A stretch of 38,241 bases of DNA from Candidatus Omnitrophota bacterium. GTDB taxonomy: Bacteria > Omnitrophota > Omnitrophia > Omnitrophales > Aquincolibacteriaceae. The stretch is taken from contig CAISGE010000074.1 of the NCBI GenBank assembly GCA_903884815.1, positions 1 to 38,241 on the forward strand. The letters run 5' to 3'. This document shows positions 7,116-16,236 of the stretch, in pieces. The position numbers were made by a program, and so were the translations under genes. The notes below the pieces were generated by a model. It searched no databases, had not been told where the DNA came from, and saw nothing but the letters and a program-made list of their open reading frames with translations. Numbering within the stretch: the first letter of the stretch is position 1; each line of letters begins with the position of its first letter.

Positions 7116-8540
7116 TCAAGAAAGTGTCTTGCGAACTTCGCTTAACAACCCTTCCAATTCCGCTTCACTTGTGGCTGTCCCATATCTACCACCTGTCTCT
7201 TTAGCCATCTCAGCCAATGTTTTTTCATCAGTTCCCACATTCGCCATGACTTTACGATTACCAAGTTTGGGGTCATTGACAGGAAATGGAACGAGTCCTT
7301 TTGTACCAAGAGCAATAGCATGGATAAAAATTTTATTATTGGATGCAAGATCAATTGCGGTTAACGGGTCTAAATGACCGGAATTATTCACCCCATCAGT
7401 AAGAAGAATGATTGTTTTCTTATTTCCAACATATTCAGCAAGTTCTTTTGTGGCTTCAAAAACGGCATCCCCAATAGATGTTCCATCTTCTTTGCTTAGT
7501 CCATGCTGAATCCCGTCAAGAGCCTCTATTACCTCGCTCTTTGATTGAGTTAACGGGCTAATAGTCATCACATCTTTTGAAAAACACTTGAGGCCAATCA
7601 GCATTTCAGTATTTGCCCGAAGAAAATTTGAAATGGCTGTCTTGGCGGAAGTGAGGCGATTCTGAGGCTGCATATCTTCCGCTATCATAGAGCCAGAAAT
7701 ATCCAGTAAAATTATTAGTGCCGGTTTATCTGTTTTAATATTACTGGCTGGAATACCCATTCTATGCTGATCAGTAAATTCGGCGAGGAAAGTAGCCTTG
7801 GATTTTCCGGTAGGGTTATCGACATGAATAGTAATCGGCTTTGAATTGAGAAGCATGGTCCTCTTATCTGCATTTTTTTGCTGATCTTCACCTCGGATGG
7901 AAACCTTTATGATTCCGGGATCAATAACAAGATCACCGCTATAGATTGGAGAAAGGATCGTTTCTCGGATAGTTGCCTTGACATATCTTTTCCCGTTTAA
8001 AACGACTATTCCTCGTGTGGCGGGTTGAGGTGTTGTTGCTTGTTCTATCCAAAAACCTCTGAAACGCCCCTCAGACTCAAATCCCTCATATCGAGTGTCA
8101 TAGCGGGTGTATAAATTATAATCCAGTTTGATCTTTTCATTAATGGCTGCTGTGGTTTTATCACTCGTTACTTCAAAGATAATATTCGTGTCGGACTGCG
8201 GTAGAGACTGTCCCGCAGAAGTATTACTCTCAACGGAAGAAGCCGTATTTGATCTAGGCTGCTGCTGCACAACAGAATCCCGGCGAGGTGGTCCGGGTTT
8301 ATGCGTAAAATAATTTACAGCAACGATCGTAATAAAAATTGCAGCTAGTAAAGCGATGACGATAGAAGCAACGAGAATGGGGAAATTTCGGTTGAACTTA
8401 CTTCGCTTGTTTATAGCTTCTGATCTTTGAGCTTGCGGGAAAACATTTTGGCTCGCATTAAAATCACATTTACATTTCCAGCACCGATTAAAGCTGATGT
8501 TGTTTTCGGCATTACATGATGGACAAATTTTGGAGGCCAC
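7116..8540 (-). CDS. Zinc-ribbon, membrane-anchored VWA (BatA-like) protein
   Basis: The 474-residue protein has a zinc ribbon (C6, C9, C20, C23), one membrane helix (about 53-77), a linker and beta-rich segment (about 115-265), and then a von Willebrand A domain. The metal-ion-dependent adhesion site starts with DISGSM at 280-285; TS (in EDGTSIGDA) and TDG (in ILLTDGVNNSG) supply the remaining ligands. The order resembles the BatA/aerotolerance VWA family, but no MoxR ATPase is nearby. The start is GTG with GGGG upstream. It probably senses or scaffolds at the membrane with the protease encoded two genes upstream. Confidence 0.9.
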   Translation of the reverse strand: MASKICPSCNAENNISFNRCWKCKCDFNASQNVFPQAQRSEAINKRSKFNRNFPILVASIVIALLAAIFITIVAVNYFTHKPGPPRRDSVVQQQPRSNTASSVESNTSAGQSLPQSDTNIIFEVTSDKTTAAINEKIKLDYNLYTRYDTRYEGFESEGRFRGFWIEQATTPQPATRGIVVLNGKRYVKATIRETILSPIYSGDLVIDPGIIKVSIRGEDQQKNADKRTMLLNSKPITIHVDNPTGKSKATFLAEFTDQHRMGIPASNIKTDKPALIILLDISGSMIAEDMQPQNRLTSAKTAISNFLRANTEMLIGLKCFSKDVMTISPLTQSKSEVIEALDGIQHGLSKEDGTSIGDAVFEATKELAEYVGNKKTIILLTDGVNNSGHLDPLTAIDLASNNKIFIHAIALGTKGLVPFPVNDPKLGNRKVMANVGTDEKTLAEMAKETGGRYGTATSEAELEGLLSEVRKTLS

Positions 8541-8549
8541 TATTTCCCC

Positions 8550-8864
8550 TTATACTTTGTTCCGTAGATTCAATAAATAAATTCCTATCCCAATATCGAT
8601 GGGAAACCAAACCAATCTGACAAAATAAACCGGAAAGAGCGGATTGAATAGAGCGGCGATGATAATCAGAGGGATCTTATGTTTCCTAAGACTTTCATCT
8701 CGTCCAACTTTTATCGCCACATACACAGCAATACCGCATACAAGAAGCCGAAGAAGCGTATAGAAGCCAAATGGCCAGATTGGAATGATGGCTAAAAAAA
8801 GAGTGACGATGGCTACCATCAGCCAAACTCTCAAGTTCTTACGATTATTGCTTTCGCTCATCAA
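8550..8864 (-). CDS. Small membrane protein (DUF6804-like)
   Basis: This 104-residue protein has about four membrane helices (VWLMVAIVTLFLAIIPIWPF, FYTLLRLLVCGIAVYVAIKV, KIPLIIIAALFNPLFPV, a final helix ending YLLNLRNKV). The FYTLLRLLVCG element resembles DUF6804. It is the only member of the cluster without a zinc ribbon. The gaps are 4 nt to the gene upstream and 9 nt to the VWA gene downstream, so it belongs to the same operon. Confidence 0.7.
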   Translation of the reverse strand: MMSESNNRKNLRVWLMVAIVTLFLAIIPIWPFGFYTLLRLLVCGIAVYVAIKVGRDESLRKHKIPLIIIAALFNPLFPVYFVRLVWFPIDIGIGIYLLNLRNKV

Positions 8865-8868
8865 GACA

Positions 8869-9252
8869 TCACGATTTGGAACAAGTTTTTTTACTTTGTT
8901 TCTTCAGAACAAATGCCCAAGTTATAAGAGCAACCCCTATCATGCTGAAAGGGTCTACAACAATATCAGCAATAAAGCCAAGTAAGAAAAATGGCAAGCT
9001 AGGGATAGTAACCCTTTTAAGAGTCGCTAAGGTCTGTCCAAACCTCTGGACTTCTGGACCCAAGACAATCAAAGTTCCTAGGACTAAAACAAACCAGAAC
9101 TTTCCTTGGTTATCTTGAACTTCTACTGTTTTCTGCAGCTTAGTCGTGGATGACTCATCTGTTGCAAAAGCCGTCTTGCATTTCCAGCAATGCGTAAACG
9201 CCGGATTATTCTTTTCCTTGCACGATGGACAAATTCTTGGATCTACTCCCAT
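8869..9252 (-). CDS. Zinc-ribbon membrane protein
   Basis: The ATG at 9252 is chosen because AAGGAG lies a few bases upstream and this start does not overlap the protease gene. The 127-residue product starts with a zinc ribbon (C8PSC11...C22WKC25) nearly identical in pattern to that of the VWA protein, and has two hydrophobic segments (GKFWFVLVLGTLIVLGPEV; a longer C-terminal one). I do not recognise the membrane part. It sits 16 nt after the protease gene in the same operon. Confidence 0.75.
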   Translation of the reverse strand: MGVDPRICPSCKEKNNPAFTHCWKCKTAFATDESSTTKLQKTVEVQDNQGKFWFVLVLGTLIVLGPEVQRFGQTLATLKRVTIPSLPFFLLGFIADIVVDPFSMIGVALITWAFVLKKQSKKTCSKS

Positions 9253-9268
9253 GAGTCTCCTTACTGCA

Positions 9269-11104
9269 TTACTTTTTATCCGCCTTATCTTCTTCAAGTG
9301 CTTCTTTGAACTGCTGGAGTGTGATTCGTTTTTTAAATCTTGTTATCTTTGGAATTTCGTCAATCGAAACACAAAAATTCAAGTTCTGCCCAGACTCTAT
9401 CGCCCCCTTACTAATACCTATAATCTCTCCAAATTCATTGAACACTACTCCACCACTACTCCCCGATGAAATGGGGGCAGTAATCTGATAGAGAGTGACC
9501 CCCTCATCCGAGCGAATTCCGCTCACGATCCCTTCAGATAGACTATTCGTTAATCCCTCTGGATTGCCGATGACATAAACTTTATCACCGACTTCAACAG
9601 GCACAGATTTCATCGCACCGATCATAGGGATATCTTTCGTATCAATGCTGAGGAGAGCCAGATCCGTGTCCGCATCGCTAATCCCATCTATAACCACATC
9701 CTCATATACTCCATGGCGAGGAAATTTAACATCCACGGAATTTCCACCTCCCAACAATACATGTAAATTTGTAACTATAAGACCATCTTTATTCACATTG
9801 AAACCGCTTCCAAAACCAACAATTTTCCCCTTTTCATCATACGAGCGAATCAAAACAACAGCCTCGTTGTATTTTTCAAAAATCTCTTTTCCTGTCATTT
9901 TTTCTAAGCGTTCCTTTGGAGAAAGGACGGTAATAGATCCTAACAATGTAGGAAGATCGGCTTTGAACTGAGTCTCATTTTCTATTCCGCCCCAAAAATA
10001 CCCAACAATCCCTAAAACGCCTTCCCTTTTAAAAAAGACACACCGGAAGTAATCCGTACCTTGAACATTATCAGATCCAAATACCACAACTCCGTTTTCT
10101 ATTGTTTTTTCTTCGATGTTTTTTACATTGGATGTGAAATAAGTTTCCTTTAAGGTTGAAACGAGTTTGGGGGTTGTTTCTGCATCCACTTCCCACCGCT
10201 TACTCTCAATTTCTGGATAAAATAAACCGAAAGCAGTTCTATCGATTTTAGCTATGGCTAAATCGGCTTTTTCTGCTATGGCCTTGCTCATATATTTTGC
10301 CACGGTTTCCTTTGATAAAATTTTCCATTTGTCATTTGGCAAACTAAATGTATAGCCGAAAGTGCTGGAAAAAGACTGCGGAGACTGCTCATTTTGTAGG
10401 GCATTTTTTTCTGAATACGAACTGTAAATAGCGTTTGCCCATATTGCGGTTAGTGTGCAAAAGGCTACGATATATAATATCAAATAAATTTTTGCTGCTC
10501 GTTTGCTCACCTTGCCAACTAATACCACTAACGCACAAGCCAGCATCACAAAATCAAGTATCCCACCCAAAATATTATTGGCTAACATTTCCGTTCCTAT
10601 GACTATTAAAATAGTCAAACAAAGTCTGACTACCAACCACGTCTTCGCCCAAGATCGGCCTTTGACAAGATAATAAGTAAAAATCAGAGCCCAAAATAAC
10701 GACCCGACGCTCGATCCTGTTGAAGCGGGATTAGAAACAGCATTCACCACAAAGGCAGCGACCGGATGGGCAATCAGCATAAATACAAGCATGTTGAGAA
10801 CGCTTGAATCCCATTCAAGAGTTCCTTTAATAGATCCTTGCACCGGAATGGCTGACTGTCTTTCCAATTCTTCCACTTCTTTTGAGGAAAGATTCCTCAG
10901 CTCCCATTCCTTTTGGATTGTTTCTTCAGTATCACCTTCCGGAACAGGCATACTCCCCCTGAGAACTTTCATTAAATCAAGACTACTAACTGCGGATTGG
11001 GATAAACCTGATGGATTATTCGGTGCGATGGATGTGTTACAGGCGGGACATTTATCTAATGCTATTCCTTCGGGAATATAGGTCTTACAATTTTGACAAC
11101 GCAT
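9269..11104 (-). CDS. Zinc-ribbon, membrane-anchored trypsin-like (HtrA-type) serine protease
   Basis: The ATG at 11104 is preceded by GAGGG at good spacing. The 611-residue protein has a zinc ribbon (C3, C6, C19, C22), a cluster of membrane helices (about 100-225), a PsbP/DcrB-like segment beginning FGYTFSLPNDKW (about 250-390) and a C-terminal S1C/S1-type protease. The triad is H448 (TNLHV), D481 (DTDLALL) and S550 (GSSGG), all in good context. There is no PDZ domain. It is the first gene of the cluster with the VWA and zinc-ribbon proteins. The zinc ribbon is expected in the cytoplasm and the protease outside or inside depending on helix number. Likely a membrane signalling or effector protease. 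Confidence 0.92.
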   Translation of the reverse strand: MRCQNCKTYIPEGIALDKCPACNTSIAPNNPSGLSQSAVSSLDLMKVLRGSMPVPEGDTEETIQKEWELRNLSSKEVEELERQSAIPVQGSIKGTLEWDSSVLNMLVFMLIAHPVAAFVVNAVSNPASTGSSVGSLFWALIFTYYLVKGRSWAKTWLVVRLCLTILIVIGTEMLANNILGGILDFVMLACALVVLVGKVSKRAAKIYLILYIVAFCTLTAIWANAIYSSYSEKNALQNEQSPQSFSSTFGYTFSLPNDKWKILSKETVAKYMSKAIAEKADLAIAKIDRTAFGLFYPEIESKRWEVDAETTPKLVSTLKETYFTSNVKNIEEKTIENGVVVFGSDNVQGTDYFRCVFFKREGVLGIVGYFWGGIENETQFKADLPTLLGSITVLSPKERLEKMTGKEIFEKYNEAVVLIRSYDEKGKIVGFGSGFNVNKDGLIVTNLHVLLGGGNSVDVKFPRHGVYEDVVIDGISDADTDLALLSIDTKDIPMIGAMKSVPVEVGDKVYVIGNPEGLTNSLSEGIVSGIRSDEGVTLYQITAPISSGSSGGVVFNEFGEIIGISKGAIESGQNLNFCVSIDEIPKITRFKKRITLQQFKEALEEDKADKK

Positions 11105-11250
11105 TTTCACCCTCTTCGACTGGTCACTATTGTATGTCAGTCTATCCTAAAAAATCTGGCGGGCAAAGACCCATTCGATCCTATGCCTAATTGCAAATGA
11201 ACCCTAAAATATTTCAAGGTAATAGTATTCACCGACAATAACCTTTTAAA

Positions 11251-11691
11251 CTATATTGAGTCTGGTGTCTTTTTAAGTTTCGACATTTTATATACCAGTT
11301 CTTGGCATTTATTCCACACCATCATTTCCTCAAGGTTGTATTGAGATTTCGCTTTCTTTAAAAGAGTCGCTTGTTCTACCAAGTCTTCGTCTGTACAAGT
11401 TCCGCTGGCAGAGCATTGAATGAAATACTCGGCCTTTTCTCTTTCACCCGGTTCAAGCTTGCTCAGATAAAGTGCTTTTCCCTCGCTTATTGCTTTATAA
11501 GCCTCTGCGTTGTCTTGATGGGCAAGATTGCTGGTCGCATCTTTTACATTTCTGCGGACTTGCCCCACAGCAGACTGAAGTCTCAAATGATTCCATCCTT
11601 TCATAATCATCGGCAAAAGGATTACCATCACAGCACAGATAATTACGAAAAGTTGCTCCCTAGATTTTTTGCCGTTATTTGGATTTTCCAC
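11251..11691 (-). CDS. Membrane-anchored hypothetical protein
   Basis: I do not recognise this 146-residue protein. It has one membrane helix (EQLFVIICAVMVILLPMIM) followed by a helical, charged domain with two cysteines in SASGTC. The start is GTG with GGGAG upstream. It lies 146 bp before the protease operon and on the same strand, so it may share its transcript. Confidence 0.65.
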   Translation of the reverse strand: MENPNNGKKSREQLFVIICAVMVILLPMIMKGWNHLRLQSAVGQVRRNVKDATSNLAHQDNAEAYKAISEGKALYLSKLEPGEREKAEYFIQCSASGTCTDEDLVEQATLLKKAKSQYNLEEMMVWNKCQELVYKMSKLKKTPDSI

Positions 11692-11735
11692 AATCTCCCT
11701 TTCTTAAAATGAGGCTACTTGGTATACTGAATTCT

Positions 11736-11909
11736 ATGATGAAAATCGCTTTGCTGCTGCTAGCTTGGTTTGTGTGCGACTCCGCTACCAAAAAATTTAA
11801 CTGGCCCAAGGCTGTTCTTTGGATTTCTTTCATTTTTCTTGCAGCTCTCCTTATCACATCATACAACTTTTTCCTTGTTCCCTATTTTCATCTAGAAAAA
11901 GCTACCTGA
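11736..11909 (+). CDS. Possible small two-helix membrane protein
   Basis: A 57-codon frame on the plus strand encodes two hydrophobic helices (KIALLLLAWFV; AVLWISFIFLAALLITSY). No ribosome site is seen, but TATACT at 11723-11728 would start transcription at about the ATG, giving a leaderless message. It is divergent from the gene at 11251-11691. The frame could be chance. Confidence 0.4.
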   Translation: MMKIALLLLAWFVCDSATKKFNWPKAVLWISFIFLAALLITSYNFFLVPYFHLEKAT

Positions 11910-11993
11910 GCACCCTCAGAACGGATCAGCAACTCCCTTGGCCTTGAGATATTTCATCGAGTTCGTTGAGTTTCCTCTGGACGGGGTCGGGGG

Positions 11994-13262
11994 TCATTGT
12001 TTCAAGTTCCCATTTTCGTCATACTGCTTCAACTCTTCAGATTTCCCGTCCTTGTAAGTGCCCACCATTTTCAATTTCCCGTTCTCATAATAAGCCTTTT
12101 GCAGTCCCTCAGGTTTGCCGTTCTTGTAAATGCCCTCTTGTTCCAATTGCCCGTTCTCATAATATCCCTTTATCGTTCCCTCAGGCTTGCCATCCGTAAA
12201 AGTAATCTCTGATTTCAATTTCCCGTTCTCATAATAAGCCTTTTGCAGTCCCTCAGGTTTGCCGTTCTTGACAGTGCCCTCTGATTTCAGTTGCCCGTTC
12301 TCATAAAACGTCTTTAGCAACCCCTCACTCTTGCCGTTTTTGTAAGTCGCCTCTGCAAGCAATTGCCCGTTCTCATAATATGACTTATTCAACCCCTCTG
12401 TCTCGCCGTTCTTGTAAGTGCCCTCGTTTTTCAATTGTCCACTTGGGTAATATGTCTTCGACGGCCCATTAATTTTGCGGTCCTTGTAGGTGCTCTCTTC
12501 TTTCAATTTTCCGTTCTCATAATATGTCTTTATCGACCCCTCAGGGTTGTCGCTCGTGAAAGTGCCCTCGTCTATCAATTGCCCGTTTGGGTAGTACTCG
12601 TACCCTTTATCAAACTTCACTGAATCAACAATTTGAATAAAGTCATTAAAATTACTATTATATTCTTCTGCTGTTGAATTTAAATCCAAAGCAACCTGTC
12701 CGTAGTTAGAAAGCAGTGTAACGCCGAACCCGATTTTTTCACGTGTTGCGATCGTCCCCGTAGCTTTCTGAAAAGGAGCATTCCTTGCAGTCGTTCCTTC
12801 AATTTTCATAAAAATAGCGCGCCTTGCTTCATCATAATACATATCCCCATATTCAAATCTTTTGAGAACGTCTTTCGGGATTTTATTTGTGGCGTCTACC
12901 GCATAGCTCTTCATCTTTGCCAGCATCTTTTTGTCACTCATTATCTCTTGCACTATTTCCGCCGGGACCCTCCCATCCTTTTTAATATTAACTGTTATAT
13001 CTGGGTGCATTTCACTACTCATTTTAACAAAAACGACATCGACATTTATGGTTTTCCCAGAATATTGATGTATTTGCTCAATTAAATTGTCGACATCGCT
13101 TTGAGCTGCCACCTCCCAGCCCTCGGGAAGAGTGAGCGAGAAATGCCCCTCTTCGTTGCGATAGACACTTTCTGCTCGCAATAAACTCACATGGGTTAAC
13201 TGTGAAAATAATAAAACCCCAGCCACCAAAACGACTACTAATATTCTATTCTTGGTTTTCAT
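11994..13262 (-). CDS. Secreted MORN_2/YwqK-repeat protein
   Basis: The 422-residue protein has a signal peptide (residues 1-30), an N-terminal domain starting EGHFSLTLPEGWEV that looks PsbP/DcrB-like, and eight YwqK-type repeats (YYENGQLKSEGTYKNGKPEG), then a partial one. The repeat form is often annotated as toxin-antitoxin YwqK family antitoxin, but that label carries little functional weight. The N-terminal domain resembles the middle segment of the HtrA-type protease. The ribosome site AGGAG precedes the ATG. Confidence 0.85.
   Translation of the reverse strand: MKTKNRILVVVLVAGVLLFSQLTHVSLLRAESVYRNEEGHFSLTLPEGWEVAAQSDVDNLIEQIHQYSGKTINVDVVFVKMSSEMHPDITVNIKKDGRVPAEIVQEIMSDKKMLAKMKSYAVDATNKIPKDVLKRFEYGDMYYDEARRAIFMKIEGTTARNAPFQKATGTIATREKIGFGVTLLSNYGQVALDLNSTAEEYNSNFNDFIQIVDSVKFDKGYEYYPNGQLIDEGTFTSDNPEGSIKTYYENGKLKEESTYKDRKINGPSKTYYPSGQLKNEGTYKNGETEGLNKSYYENGQLLAEATYKNGKSEGLLKTFYENGQLKSEGTVKNGKPEGLQKAYYENGKLKSEITFTDGKPEGTIKGYYENGQLEQEGIYKNGKPEGLQKAYYENGKLKMVGTYKDGKSEELKQYDENGNLKQ
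12021..12596 (-). repeat. Eight 72-bp tandem repeats in the MORN protein gene
   Basis: The YYENG...KNGKPEG units are encoded by about 72-bp direct repeats whose third codon positions are also strongly alike (the DNA word for YYENG recurs unchanged in several units). This suggests recent unit duplication. Confidence 0.75.
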
Positions 13263-13301
13263 TATTAACTCCTGTGATTTAAGTGCTTGGACACTTCAAT
13301 G

Positions 13302-14069
13302 TCAGCACAAGCGGATTGCTCGATCTGGATGTGTGTAAAGATAAATCGCCTCAAATCCACTTGCTGAAATTACTGACCCGTCATTATCAAAAGATACCAT
13401 TCCCGATTGCCACGTCTTGTCCGCATGGATCAACAGAAAGATCTTCTCGCTTACGATCTTATACTTTTTGAGTTTGGCGCATTTCGGCTGGATGACAGCT
13501 TCAAGCATCGCACGGGTAATACTTTTCCTCCAACCAACATGATTGCTAGCAAAAGACCAGCGACTGACACCCCGAGCAGCGAATTCTTTTGAGATTCTTC
13601 TAACATAAGCCACAATTCCATTCCCCAACTCATAACGATCTTTCGCTTTATGCTCTTCGGTTGTTTCAGCGATATCGATCAGTTGCTCAGTTATCCGTTT
13701 TTTCTCATCTGCACCACGAGGCAATGACCCGACAAAATCCACCGTAATGGGTATCTTGCATGATTCATAATACAACCGTTTCACTTCAGCTAATTCACGC
13801 TGGTCGATGGCCTCTCTTTTTTTGGAAGGAGATATTTTTTTCTTACCAATACCAATACTTTCCTCTTTTTTAACCTTGCCGACTAGCCGATCCCGGAACA
13901 ACTCCGTCAATTCAACGCCAACAGGCTCACCATTAAAGGAAATGATGAAATCAGGCTCTGTTTCTGGATTACCACACCGCTCAATGAAAGCGTTCAGGCC
14001 AGCTACCGAAATAAACGATTCTAATATGTGCTGTTCCCTCTGCTGTTTTTTAAGGTGCAAAGGAATCAT
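13302..14069 (-). CDS. Hypothetical protein, possible PD-(D/E)XK-like nuclease
   Basis: I do not recognise this 255-residue soluble protein with confidence. Residues 39-56 read PDFIISFNGEPVGVELTE, which resembles a PD...ExT/K restriction-type core, and a basic helical region follows (KKKISPSKKREAIDQRELAEVK). The start overlaps the stop of the secreted PLD gene by 4 nt (ATGA), so the two are coupled. Nuclease function is a weak inference. Confidence 0.7.
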   Translation of the reverse strand: MIPLHLKKQQREQHILESFISVAGLNAFIERCGNPETEPDFIISFNGEPVGVELTELFRDRLVGKVKKEESIGIGKKKISPSKKREAIDQRELAEVKRLYYESCKIPITVDFVGSLPRGADEKKRITEQLIDIAETTEEHKAKDRYELGNGIVAYVRRISKEFAARGVSRWSFASNHVGWRKSITRAMLEAVIQPKCAKLKKYKIVSEKIFLLIHADKTWQSGMVSFDNDGSVISASGFEAIYLYTHPDRAIRLC

Positions 14070-14638
14070 GTGCGTTCCTGAATGTTCGCAACCACATAAG
14101 GCTCAGAATGTTGCTGATGTTTGTTCCAGTTATCGTGGTATTTTTTCGCCACAACCTTGTCGTGAAGCACTAAAAGGTTCTCAGCGTTCTTGTCTTCCGC
14201 AGCATTGGTAAAGTTGAAAGATCCGGTCATGACGGTAACCCCATCAATGATCATGACCTTGTTGTGTGCTATCGAATGTTTTGTATCGATGCTGACGGAT
14301 ATCCCGGCATCTACCAATAGACTCAACTTACTTCCTTTCCCATGCCTCTGGCTCTTGTCGAGAAGAACCTTCACTTTTACACCACGCTTGTGTGCATTCA
14401 CAAGTGCTTCGGCGATAGGTTTTGAAGTGAAAGAATACGCCTGAACAAGCACATATTTTTCCGCCACATCCAGATTCTTGACAATGCCTTCGGTGCAGCC
14501 ACCCTTTGGGGAGAAATAGACTTGCTCATCGATGGTTGCTTGTTCAGGCTGGGCAAATGACGCTGGCGTGTGATAGGTAAAAACAAGGGAAGATGCGAAA
14601 ACTAAAAGTAAAAATAGAAAAGCGGATACTTTTTTCAA
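14066..14638 (-). CDS. Secreted phospholipase D-family nuclease (Nuc-like)
   Basis: The 190-residue protein has a signal peptide ending near FAQ and one PLDc_2 domain with the HKD motif (H125, K127, D132 in HNKVMIIDG, followed by TGSFNF). Its single-HKD size matches the Nuc endonuclease/PLD-like family found on conjugative plasmids, which work as dimers outside the cytoplasm. It starts at TTG (14638) with AGGGG upstream. The downstream gene overlaps it by 4 nt. Confidence 0.9.
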   Translation of the reverse strand: MKKVSAFLFLLLVFASSLVFTYHTPASFAQPEQATIDEQVYFSPKGGCTEGIVKNLDVAEKYVLVQAYSFTSKPIAEALVNAHKRGVKVKVLLDKSQRHGKGSKLSLLVDAGISVSIDTKHSIAHNKVMIIDGVTVMTGSFNFTNAAEDKNAENLLVLHDKVVAKKYHDNWNKHQQHSEPYVVANIQERT

Positions 14639-14869
14639 TGCACCCCTCGCTTGCTAAGGATCACAGTATAAACCCGATTAATATGAACTGGCCAGGAGAA
14701 GCTTTTTGAATGGATTGCCATCAGCTAAGAATTTCTCATATGCAACCAAAAGGCGCGCACACTATGATGAAAATTCATGCGAGAATTTTTCTTCTTTGCT
14801 TGGCGAGGAGTGGTTAAGCCCTTTAGTCACATGAGCTCAACAATGCAGATAGAAATAAAGCGGGCACCT

Positions 14870-15472
14870 CTATTCGTCCGGCTGATCCTTGCAGAACGGT
14901 CCATATTTCTTCCTGGTGGTGTAGATACTCCAAAGGGAGTACTCGTCCCGAATCAACTTGTAGGTAGCCACTACGTATCTGTGCGGCTCACTGTGACCTT
15001 CAGAAGTGGCTTCCGTTACGCCGTCCTCCCCGGGAAGCCTGGGATCCCATAGGCCGCTCCAGATGACGATCTCTTTCCGGCCATCACCATCAACATCCTC
15101 GATCTTAAAGTTGGGCTGGATACCGAATTGATTCTGCAGCGTGGAAATAATCTTTTCATCCTTCACAACCTCAATCTTCAAAGAATGATCGGAGACGCCG
15201 CCGCCCCAAGTGACTTTGACTGTCTCTTCTTTGCCGTCTCCATATGAGTCCACTTTGCCCACATCTATCTGCCCTCCCTCTGGTTCATTAGGAGCAGCCG
15301 CCGGAACCGGCGTATGGTTTATCCACTTAATATTTTTATACTGATATCCCCAAAACGACTGCGAGGGACTAGGTTGATGAGCAAGCATATCATCCAGATC
15401 GGCAGCTCCGCCAATTAAGGGGTATGCACAGATTGCGATCATTAGGATCGCTATAAAGAGTTTGAAGCTCAT
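14870..15472 (-). CDS. Secreted hypothetical protein with DxDGDG motif
   Basis: The ATG at 15472 overlaps the upstream stop by 4 nt (ATGA). The 200-residue product has a signal peptide (KLFIAILMIAICAYPLIGGA) and, near residue 130, DVDGDGRKEIVIW, a calcium-binding FG-GAP/dockerin-like loop. I do not recognise the family. It is coupled to the next protein upstream, which carries a similar loop. Confidence 0.75.
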   Translation of the reverse strand: MSFKLFIAILMIAICAYPLIGGAADLDDMLAHQPSPSQSFWGYQYKNIKWINHTPVPAAAPNEPEGGQIDVGKVDSYGDGKEETVKVTWGGGVSDHSLKIEVVKDEKIISTLQNQFGIQPNFKIEDVDGDGRKEIVIWSGLWDPRLPGEDGVTEATSEGHSEPHRYVVATYKLIRDEYSLWSIYTTRKKYGPFCKDQPDE

Positions 15473-16236
15473 TCTTCTTTCCACAGTTTTTGAAGATGGG
15501 GGGTCATTAACTGGGTTATTCTTCCGTCTTTTTTTATCTTCGTAATGGCCGCTATGGCAAAATCATGGTAAGACCCGCCGGTGGTGTGTGTAACGCTCAA
15601 TAAAATATCCTCCACACCGTCCCCGTTGAAATCTCCCCATGCCAATAGGCTGATGTAGGTGCCTGAAACTTCGCCGTCAGAATCTTGAATATCAATCGAG
15701 ATGTTGTTGGGATCTTCAACTTCCACTTTTGCAGTAGGAGCAAACTCTTTCCAAGTCAACCTCTTTTCCCGGGCAATACTTACTTCTTTCGCCTCATCAG
15801 AGGACAAGTAAAGCCCGAGAGTTAAAGGCAGGTTTTTCAGGGGATTATCAGTAAGCTTGAAACCCTGAAGAAAGCTGACTTTTGAGGGCTGAGCTTTTTT
15901 GAGATACTGCAGCGTATTGCAAGGAATCTTGAAAGAAGAACCTTCCACTTCTTGGGCAGCATTGCAGGAGGGTTCATAGCCTTGATATTTGAGATAGAAA
16001 TACTCATTGCAGCTGACTTTGCCGGCAGCTATCTGATCCCCGCCAAGCTCCATCGTTAAAGGATAATCCTCACCAAGACCGGCAAACCCTGGTTTGTTCA
16101 GTAAGGCGTCAATCTCCTTAAGATCCTTAAGCTTTACTTCGGAGGTCCACCGGACAGGATACTCGGTAGCATAACCGGTCCCGACCATGCTCAGGGCGAG
16201 AATGCCGGCAACGATACTTACAAAGATAGCTCTCAC
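15469..16236 (-). CDS. Secreted hypothetical protein with DxNGDG motif
   Basis: The 255-residue protein has a signal peptide (IFVSIVAGILALSMVGTGYA) and ends in a region with WGDFNGDGVEDILLSVTHTTGGSYHDF, an FG-GAP-like calcium loop. Four cysteines are in the mature part. It starts at GTG overlapping the upstream stop by 4 nt (GTGA). Function is unknown. Confidence 0.75.
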   Translation of the reverse strand: MRAIFVSIVAGILALSMVGTGYATEYPVRWTSEVKLKDLKEIDALLNKPGFAGLGEDYPLTMELGGDQIAAGKVSCNEYFYLKYQGYEPSCNAAQEVEGSSFKIPCNTLQYLKKAQPSKVSFLQGFKLTDNPLKNLPLTLGLYLSSDEAKEVSIAREKRLTWKEFAPTAKVEVEDPNNISIDIQDSDGEVSGTYISLLAWGDFNGDGVEDILLSVTHTTGGSYHDFAIAAITKIKKDGRITQLMTPHLQKLWKEE

